21,623 nucleotides of DNA from a virus. This document shows, in pieces, positions 16,733 through 21,623 of this stretch (its first letter is position 1; every line of letters begins with the position of its first letter). The stretch lies in IMG/VR virus record IMGVR_UViG_3300006329_000051, positions 1 through 21,623 of that record; one strand, written 5' to 3'. The notes under the pieces were generated by a model that did not search any database, had not been told where the DNA came from, and worked only from the letters and a program-made list of their open reading frames with translations. The position numbers and the translations under genes are program-made.

Positions 16733-17557
16733 ATGAAGTATTTAATTATTAAACAATCAGCTTTAGATACCACACAATTTGATAGCGGTTTGTGGGATAG
16801 TAGATTTACATTTAATGAAATGTATGATCTACAGAATCTTTCTTGTGTAGAAATATCTGATGAATTGTATGGTATACATCATAAAGCTTGGGAAGGTAAG
16901 TATAAAGAAATTACAAAGGATGTAGCAACAAATGGATCAACTTTCTTCTCAGAAGTAAGAGATGTATCTAAGGTTTGGGAAGTAGGTGAAGGTGCTCCTG
17001 AGGGTCTGACTGAAGAGCAGATGAGGAATATGGACTATCCAGATGGTGTGAAATATGGTAAAGTCCCAGTCACAATGACTGATGAAATTAAAGCAGATAC
17101 TTTAAACTTCATGAAAATCTTTGCTAAAGAATTGATTGAAGATGAATTTGAAAAGAGATACTTAGCAATTAGAGATACTGGTTTATTAGAATCTGCAACA
17201 TGGGAAATACAAAAGCATGAAGCAAGAGAACATTTGGCAGGTGCAGGTGGTAAGACAGCATTTCTAGATTATCTTTCAACACAACATAGTACAGATAAAA
17301 CAGTATTAGCAAATAAGATCTTATCTAAGGCAGAATCATATGAAGATAAGGTATCTACATTATTAGTTGCTATGCAAAAACTACTGAAACAGTTTGAAAA
17401 TACTACTTCTATAAAGGATATAAATACGTTATATGAGGACTATCTTGGTGTCTTGATGCCTACAATACAGGCGATAGAGATGGGTAGGACTGTATCCAAC
17501 ACAGATTGGGCACGTAAACCTGAGTATGAGGTAAAAGCGAATGAGTACAACTTCTGA
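16733..17557 (+). CDS. Hypothetical phage protein with helical C-terminus, possible fibre-assembly factor (274 aa)
   Basis: The ATG lies one base after the preceding stop. Residues 1-110 are mixed alpha/beta (MKYLIIKQSALDTTQFDSGL, ITKDVATNGSTFFSEVRD). Residues 120-265 are strongly helical and charged (ELIEDEFEKRYLAIRDTGLL, ATWEIQKHEAREHLAG, KILSKAESYEDKVSTLLVAM). A helical tail with a WExQxxEA segment directly behind a fibre gene recalls phage tail-fibre assembly chaperones, but the resemblance is weak and I would not name the family. It contains an internal TATAAATA at 17419-17426 and overlaps the next gene by 17 bases. It is likely a structural accessory or assembly protein, and the function is not established. 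Confidence 0.7.
   Translation: MKYLIIKQSALDTTQFDSGLWDSRFTFNEMYDLQNLSCVEISDELYGIHHKAWEGKYKEITKDVATNGSTFFSEVRDVSKVWEVGEGAPEGLTEEQMRNMDYPDGVKYGKVPVTMTDEIKADTLNFMKIFAKELIEDEFEKRYLAIRDTGLLESATWEIQKHEAREHLAGAGGKTAFLDYLSTQHSTDKTVLANKILSKAESYEDKVSTLLVAMQKLLKQFENTTSIKDINTLYEDYLGVLMPTIQAIEMGRTVSNTDWARKPEYEVKANEYNF
17419..17426 (+). promoter_or_regulatory. Possible internal late promoter (TATAAATA) inside the 274-aa gene
   Basis: An exact TATAAATA occurs in the coding sequence 115 bases upstream of the ATG at 17541. It could give extra late transcription of the downstream genes. An all-A/T octamer is expected a few times by chance in sequence this AT-rich, so the call is tentative. Confidence 0.3.
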
Positions 17558-18326
17558 ATTTTTAAATAGTAATGATGATATTGACATCGTTAATGCAGAA
17601 GTAAAAGACATTAAACTTAGTAAAGAATATATTGATGAGTTTGGTGTATCGGAATTAGATTGGAAAGTGCTTGAAGGAGCACTCCATATGAATTCGACTA
17701 TGACTCCATATCAGTGTCAACATTTTGTTGCTGATAGTCAACTGACACCATGGAGAAAAACAAGACAAGCAATGTTAGAATTAGAGACAAGGTATCATGC
17801 CTATGTCGAAATTAAGCATAGCTTGAAGAAATCTATTGTTCAACGTAAGTTGATGCAGAGAGATTTTGAAGAGACAGAAGATGAAATTAAAAAAGAATTA
17901 ATTGAAATTGATCTAAGTAAACTTGATTATGATATTACTATTTGGAAAAGAAAATATCAACAGGCACAATCAGAAATTGATACCTTCTTAAAAATTGCTA
18001 AGAAAGTAATTAAGACAGAAGATGATATTAAAAATATTACTGAATATAATGAGGATGAAGAAAGAAATTACTGGATTGCTCGTATGGGTAAGCAAGCTGC
18101 CATGGATATTGTTTCTTTTGGTAGAATAACCTCAGGTAATATGGATTCATTAACTTTAATGCCAGAACAAGATCAGGTTGAGGCATTACAGATTGCCACT
18201 AGATACTCATCCATGGTTATGGGTGGTGTTGATAAGATAAATAAACAGTTACAACCTGAACTACAAAAGTTTATGGTTGGTGATAAACTAACTACTAAAC
18301 TAATAGAAGACGGAGGAAAATCATGA
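17541..18326 (+). CDS. Hypothetical coiled-coil phage protein (261 aa)
   Basis: The protein starts inside the end of the preceding gene (17-base overlap) with no good Shine-Dalgarno, so translational coupling is likely. Residues 1-40 are acidic. Residues 75-165 form a long charged helix or coiled coil (KKSIVQRKLMQRDFEETEDE, DYDITIWKRKYQQAQSEID). Residues 175-235 are a more compact, conserved-looking part (YWIARMGKQAAMDIVSFGRI, MPEQDQVEALQIATRYSSMV). The last 25 residues are polar. There is no signal peptide, membrane span or recognised catalytic motif. I recall similar unnamed proteins in cyanomyoviruses but cannot assign a function. Position between fibre genes and the enzyme cassette leaves both a structural and a regulatory role open. 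Confidence 0.7.
   Translation: MSTTSEFLNSNDDIDIVNAEVKDIKLSKEYIDEFGVSELDWKVLEGALHMNSTMTPYQCQHFVADSQLTPWRKTRQAMLELETRYHAYVEIKHSLKKSIVQRKLMQRDFEETEDEIKKELIEIDLSKLDYDITIWKRKYQQAQSEIDTFLKIAKKVIKTEDDIKNITEYNEDEERNYWIARMGKQAAMDIVSFGRITSGNMDSLTLMPEQDQVEALQIATRYSSMVMGGVDKINKQLQPELQKFMVGDKLTTKLIEDGGKS
18312..18316 (+). promoter_or_regulatory. Strong Shine-Dalgarno GGAGG for the 70-aa gene
   Basis: GGAGG lies six bases before the ATG at 18323. It is the clearest ribosome binding site in the second half of the window, where most starts depend on overlap with the previous gene. It supports the small downstream gene as real. Confidence 0.7.
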
Positions 18327-18535
18327 CTGATTGGGCAGCTATAAAGGATGTTAGATGTAAAGCAATGCTTCCTATCATTCAATATCAGTTGGATGCTGAG
18401 AATCCAACAGCAGTAAACGAATCTAAGTTATTAGAATTTGCAGAAGCAAATAAAGATATCATAGAAGGTGGTAACGAACAACTTTTTATTAATGCAGTAG
18501 TGAAAGATTATGAAGATTTTCTCGCTTCCAATTAA
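18323..18535 (+). CDS. Small hypothetical phage protein (70 aa)
   Basis: The ATG overlaps the preceding stop (ATGA) and has a strong GGAGG site, so this short frame is very likely translated. The product is acidic and helical (WAAIKDVRCKAMLPIIQYQL, ESKLLEFAEANKDIIEGGNE), with one Cys and no membrane segment. I do not recognise the family. Its 3' end overlaps the start of the next gene by 26 bases, so it is embedded in the same operon as the enzyme cassette. Confidence 0.65.
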   Translation: MTDWAAIKDVRCKAMLPIIQYQLDAENPTAVNESKLLEFAEANKDIIEGGNEQLFINAVVKDYEDFLASN

Positions 18536-20189
18536 CCCTAAACTTGAAGAGGAATATGTTTATTCTGACTTCATACCTTTTTTAAAAGAACATAAACATT
18601 TAATATCTGATCTATATTTTACCTGTCGTATGCCTCCTTTTCTACAGGATGCTATGGGTGATGTATTTGAGTCGGATATTAGAATGACTACTATGAATGC
18701 TTTGCATATTAGTAGGGAAGTAGATATACCATTGTCTGCTACATTTAATAATATTTACGTAGTACCAAATCAAAGAAATTTAGATACTTGGATAGAACAT
18801 TTTAGACCTTTATATAATGAAGGTTGTAGAATAGTAACTTTACCTCATACATCTTGGGTATTAACTGGACAGATACAAAGAGAGTTTCCAGATCTTTACA
18901 TTAAGAATACTATTCTAAGAGAAGTAACAAAAGCAAACGATATAGTCCAATTATCTCAAGCAGGATTTAACTATGTTAATCTTGATAGAGATCTTATGCG
19001 AGATAGAGATCAACTATTAAGAATTAAACAAGCAAAAGAATATTGTGATAATGATCTTAAGATTTCATTATTAGTTAATGAGGGATGTTGGGGTGGATGC
19101 CCCATAATGCCAGAGCATTATCATTATAATAATTCTAGGATGCCTAATGATCCACAATATTTTGATGACCCTATAAGTAGAGTTTCATGTTCCCTTTGGG
19201 ATGTAAAGGATCCAGCAGCATCATTAAAGGCAGCTAATTTACCACCATGGAAAAAAGATTGGGAAGAGATTCTTGATCTAGGTGTTGATGTCTTTAAATT
19301 ACATGGCAGAGAAAATGCTATGAGATTAAAAGAATCCATGGATATAATTAAACGATGGAATAATGATGAAGAACTTTTATTTCCAGAGTTTGAAGAGTAT
19401 ATGGAAGATACATCAATGGCAGAGAGACCTATTGATGTTTGGAGAGAGAAAATAAAAACATGTAAGTTTGATTGTTGGGATTGTCATTACTGTGATACTA
19501 TAGCTAAGAATTACGTAGATAAGAAAGGATTATCTTTACATCCTTATGTTGAACGTGTACTAAGATCTATAGATGATGCTGCAATGTTTAAAAGTGGTTT
19601 TGAACATCGTTATACTATACCAGGATTTACATCTAATAGGGTTCGTCATTTTTTAAATAACTTATGTTCTCAATCTCCAACAGTATATCTAGAATTGGGT
19701 TGTTATACTGGTAGTACCTTCTATGCAGCTACACATAAAAATGGTATAATAGCAGCATATGCTGTTGATAATTTTGAATCAACAGAAATAGAACCTTTCC
19801 GAGAGGAAGTTCTATTACCAAAATCAAAAGATCCTAAAAAGGAGTTCTTATCTAATTTCTATCATCCTAATTGGTCGTTAATACATAAGAACATACCAGA
19901 TTTAATTGGTTCCGATATTCCACTTAAACCTAATGTTATTTTCTATGATGCAGATCATGATCATGTTAATCAATTAGCAAATTTAAATTCAATTCTTGGT
20001 TTTCTTCCAGATGAATTTATACTTGTTTTAGATGATGCTAATTTCCAAGGAGTAGTATCTTCTGCTGATGAATTTGTAGAAACAAATAATTTGAAACCAA
20101 TGTTTCGTAGGAAAATATTAACATCTGTGGTAGAAGATGATAAGGATTGGTGGAACGGTCTCTATATACTTGTACTTTCTAAATCATGA
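18510..20189 (+). CDS. Fusion of U32-peptidase-like Cys-rich domain and class I SAM methyltransferase (559 aa)
   Basis: Residues 1-345 resemble the U32/UbiU-UbiV-like TIM-barrel group. They contain a NEGCWGGCP motif (C193, C197), a VSC (C227), an FKLHGR strand (262-267) and a CKFDCWDCHYC cluster (C318, C322, C325, C328), which suggest Fe-S or metal binding. Family members include RNA and quinone hydroxylation factors as well as proteins named peptidases, so proteolysis is not assumed. Residues about 365-559 form a Rossmann methyltransferase of the Methyltransf_24 type: motif I LELGCYTGS (394-402), acidic VDNF (419-422), FYDADHDH (478-485) and LDDANF (507-512). The gene starts inside the 70-aa gene without an obvious ribosome site and overlaps the next gene by ATGA. 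Hydroxylation followed by methylation of a common substrate is a hypothesis, and the substrate is unknown. Confidence 0.75.
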   Translation: MKIFSLPINPKLEEEYVYSDFIPFLKEHKHLISDLYFTCRMPPFLQDAMGDVFESDIRMTTMNALHISREVDIPLSATFNNIYVVPNQRNLDTWIEHFRPLYNEGCRIVTLPHTSWVLTGQIQREFPDLYIKNTILREVTKANDIVQLSQAGFNYVNLDRDLMRDRDQLLRIKQAKEYCDNDLKISLLVNEGCWGGCPIMPEHYHYNNSRMPNDPQYFDDPISRVSCSLWDVKDPAASLKAANLPPWKKDWEEILDLGVDVFKLHGRENAMRLKESMDIIKRWNNDEELLFPEFEEYMEDTSMAERPIDVWREKIKTCKFDCWDCHYCDTIAKNYVDKKGLSLHPYVERVLRSIDDAAMFKSGFEHRYTIPGFTSNRVRHFLNNLCSQSPTVYLELGCYTGSTFYAATHKNGIIAAYAVDNFESTEIEPFREEVLLPKSKDPKKEFLSNFYHPNWSLIHKNIPDLIGSDIPLKPNVIFYDADHDHVNQLANLNSILGFLPDEFILVLDDANFQGVVSSADEFVETNNLKPMFRRKILTSVVEDDKDWWNGLYILVLSKS

Positions 20190-20776
20190 CACCATCATTT
20201 ATTGAAGAATATCAATTAGAAGATACCACTATATGTGATTCCTTAATAAAGATGTATAAAGATGCATCTGCTAAAGGTCTTGCTTATAGAGGTAAATCTG
20301 GTATTGGTAGAGTTCAAGAAGAAGTTAAAAAAAGCATGGATTTCTGGCTACAGGATGCAGATAAACTTGCATCACCAGCACAGATGAATGAGTTGTATAG
20401 ATGGTTTGACTATAGAGAACAACTAAATGATTTCATTGATGTATACCTAGATAAGTTTAAATTCAATGAATTTGGTGGAACTTTTACGTCAAGACAGTTC
20501 CCACAGATACAACATTATCAACCAGGAGAGGGTTATTATGAATGGCATATAGATGGAGCACAATTAACTGGATGTGAACGTGCTATGGTTTATATGACAT
20601 ATCTAAATGATGTCACAGATGGTGGTGGAACTATGTTCTATCATCAGGACTATACAGTTAAACCCATTAAGGGTAAGACAGTTATCTTCCCTGCAGCATA
20701 TACTCACGTACATAAAGGTGAGATATCTGAAACTCAACACAAATACATTATCACAGGATGGTTATGGTGGACTTGA
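20186..20776 (+). CDS. 2-oxoglutarate/Fe(II)-dependent dioxygenase (196 aa)
   Basis: This is a prolyl-4-hydroxylase-type double-stranded beta-helix enzyme. The iron triad reads as H121-x-D123 in EWHIDGAQ and a distal His in YTHVHKGE, with H174 or H176 the candidate. K186 (KYIITGWL) is the likely 2-oxoglutarate-binding basic residue, in place of the more common Arg; Lys is used there in prolyl 4-hydroxylases. The core strand run YLNDVTDGGGTMFYHQD is typical of the family, and the length is normal. The ATG lies in an ATGA overlap with the fusion gene. Such enzymes are common in marine T4-like phages, mostly with unknown substrates. Hydroxylation of protein, nucleic acid or a small molecule is possible. 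Confidence 0.9.
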   Translation: MTPSFIEEYQLEDTTICDSLIKMYKDASAKGLAYRGKSGIGRVQEEVKKSMDFWLQDADKLASPAQMNELYRWFDYREQLNDFIDVYLDKFKFNEFGGTFTSRQFPQIQHYQPGEGYYEWHIDGAQLTGCERAMVYMTYLNDVTDGGGTMFYHQDYTVKPIKGKTVIFPAAYTHVHKGEISETQHKYIITGWLWWT

Positions 20777-21414
20777 TAAACCCCAATGATTTTAGAATAA
20801 GAACTGGTATTTACCCTAAAGTAATTAATATAGGCAATACTAATAGTAGAATTGTTGTTATTAATGATTTCTTTTTATACCCAGATAAGGTTAGAGAGTA
20901 TGCTCTCAACTGTAAGTATTTTAAAGATCCTGAGATACCAATGAATCCAGGATATATTAACTACTTTGGGTTCAATGAAATACAGGTTCTGAAGTTAACA
21001 GGAATGTTAAAGGAATCCTTTATGGGAGATTTTAGAACTTCTCATACTTCTTTTGCTCCAGTAGTATCATTACAAATGTATAAAGAAATAGGAACTCTAA
21101 TGCCTCATGTTGATTATTTTCATTATGCTGGTATATGTCCACTTAATATTGATTATAGTCATGGTGAGAAAAGTTCTGGTACTCACTTCTACAGGTATAA
21201 GAAAACTGGAGAAGAGTATACAGCATTAGCAAACTATAGACACAAAGAGATTCTTGATTCAGAACTAGATGATTGGGAGGTATACCACACCCAGTATCAT
21301 AAGTATAATCAATATATATTTTATGAATCAGCATTATTCCATTCAGCACATTGGGATAAAAGCACTTGGAACTCAGATGAAGCAAGATTGACATTCAATA
21401 CCTTCACCTGGTAA
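20758..21414 (+). CDS. DUF6445-like putative 2OG-Fe(II) dioxygenase-fold protein (218 aa)
   Basis: Residues 30-55 (RIVVINDFFLYPDKVREYAL) and residues about 110-165 (PHVDYFHYAG, CPLNI, GTHFYRYKKTG) match the layout of DUF6445, a family related to 2OG-Fe(II) oxygenases. Candidate iron ligands are H117-x-D119 and a distal His in FHSAHW (H195 or H198), with R210 (EARLTF) as a possible cosubstrate residue. The frame overlaps the previous gene by 19 bases if the ATG at 20758 is used. The ATG at 20764 (MVDLINPN) is an equally good start and has AGG upstream. The GG before T in the usual GGT-F strand is replaced by KSSGTHF. Its place at the end of the cassette suggests it acts with the neighbouring dioxygenase. 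Activity is inferred. Confidence 0.75.
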   Translation: MVMVDLINPNDFRIRTGIYPKVINIGNTNSRIVVINDFFLYPDKVREYALNCKYFKDPEIPMNPGYINYFGFNEIQVLKLTGMLKESFMGDFRTSHTSFAPVVSLQMYKEIGTLMPHVDYFHYAGICPLNIDYSHGEKSSGTHFYRYKKTGEEYTALANYRHKEILDSELDDWEVYHTQYHKYNQYIFYESALFHSAHWDKSTWNSDEARLTFNTFTW

Positions 21415-21418
21415 CCCT

Positions 21419-21426
21419 TATAAATA
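21419..21426 (+). promoter_or_regulatory. T4-like late promoter TATAAATA
   Basis: An exact TATAAATA starts five bases after the stop of the DUF6445-like gene and ends 22 bases before the next ATG. The spacing fits a late-promoter -10 element with a short leader. It marks the probable start of a new transcription unit. Confidence 0.7.
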
Positions 21427-21448
21427 ATAACGTTAATTATTCAAAACC

Positions 21449-21623
21449 ATGGCTTGTAACACCGAAATGATAGACCAGTTCAAAACACAACTTGAAGGAG
21501 TTGTAGCAAAGATTCGTGAACTAGATACAGAAATAAACGCTAAGAAGGAAGAATACTTCCGTCTCCAAGGTGCAATAGAAGCACTATCTATGGCAGATAA
21601 AGAGGGACATAAAGAAGTAGGAG
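21449..21623 (+). CDS. 5' part of a small coiled-coil phage protein (runs off window)
   Basis: An ATG at 21449 opens a frame that stays open to the end of the window (58 codons, no stop). The translation begins MACNTEMIDQFKTQLEGVV and continues with a heptad-like charged helix (KIRELDTEINAKKEEYFRLQ, GAIEALSMADKEGHKEVG). It is preceded by a TATAAATA motif but no evident Shine-Dalgarno. Helical composition and size resemble the short unnamed coiled-coil proteins of T4-like cyanophages. The function is unknown. Confidence 0.65.
   Translation, partial: MACNTEMIDQFKTQLEGVVAKIRELDTEINAKKEEYFRLQGAIEALSMADKEGHKEVG

Noticed and set aside
18236-18243. GATAAATA upstream of the 70-aa gene as another late promoter
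   Set aside because: It lies within coding sequence, is not an exact TATAAATA, and chance matches are expected at this base composition.
18510-19540. A protease function from the U32 peptidase resemblance
   Set aside because: The cysteine clusters fit the Fe-S-type members of the U32-like group, and no protease active site can be pointed to.
21426-21448. Rho-independent terminator in the AT-rich gap after 21414
   Set aside because: The AACGTT-centred palindrome is imperfect, almost all A/T and has no U-run, so it would make a poor terminator.
1-21623. tRNA genes, CRISPR arrays, insertion sequences, attachment sites
   Set aside because: No cloverleaf, regularly spaced identical repeats with spacers, transposase or integrase was seen. 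The repeats present are coding repeats.

Overview
The window is AT-rich, densely packed and coded entirely on the + strand. It looks like part of the structural (baseplate/tail-fibre) region of a T4-like marine myovirus, most likely a cyanophage of Prochlorococcus or Synechococcus or a close relative. The evidence is: a giant mosaic virion protein of the type found in marine cyanomyoviruses; tail-fibre sequence signatures (NLPITGGTLTGAL, HDGNHGKDSGLDSDLL, GTIFSVNDVSG); genes overlapping by TAATG or ATGA; and TATAAATA-like T4 late-promoter motifs in the gaps between transcription units. No photosynthesis, replication, tRNA or integrase gene is visible, so the host assignment is an inference.

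Layout. Bases 1-1444 hold the 3' end of one probable structural gene and a complete 257-aa gene, joined by TAATG. After a 39-base gap with a GATAAATA motif comes a 12.4-kb gene (1484-13861) for a 4125-aa protein. Its modules, in order, are: a conserved N-terminus; a pectin-lyase-like beta-helix start; helical CIxD modules flanking a five-unit Asp-box (BNR/Ycf48-like) propeller; nine Cys/MDG/YPR repeats mixed with GGxYxHT repeats; a second beta-helix segment; glycine-rich GGxGY modules; fibre repeats; and a conserved C-terminal cap. Next come a LamG-like jelly-roll protein (13861-14631) and, behind a perfect TATAAATA, a 691-aa fibre with a kelch-like C-terminal half (14656-16731).

From 16733 to 21414 seven genes lie end to end or overlap. 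Three or four are unrecognised, largely helical phage proteins that may be assembly or accessory factors. They are followed by an enzyme cassette: a 559-aa fusion of a U32-peptidase-like, Cys-rich (probably Fe-S) domain with a class I SAM methyltransferase, a 2OG-Fe(II) dioxygenase, and a DUF6445-like second dioxygenase-fold protein. A new late-promoter-like motif (21419) then precedes a short coiled-coil gene that runs off the end.

The first two thirds therefore build the host-recognition apparatus. The last third carries an apparently co-expressed hydroxylation/methylation-type cassette of unknown substrate. That cassette, and the architecture of the giant protein, are the most notable parts of the window.
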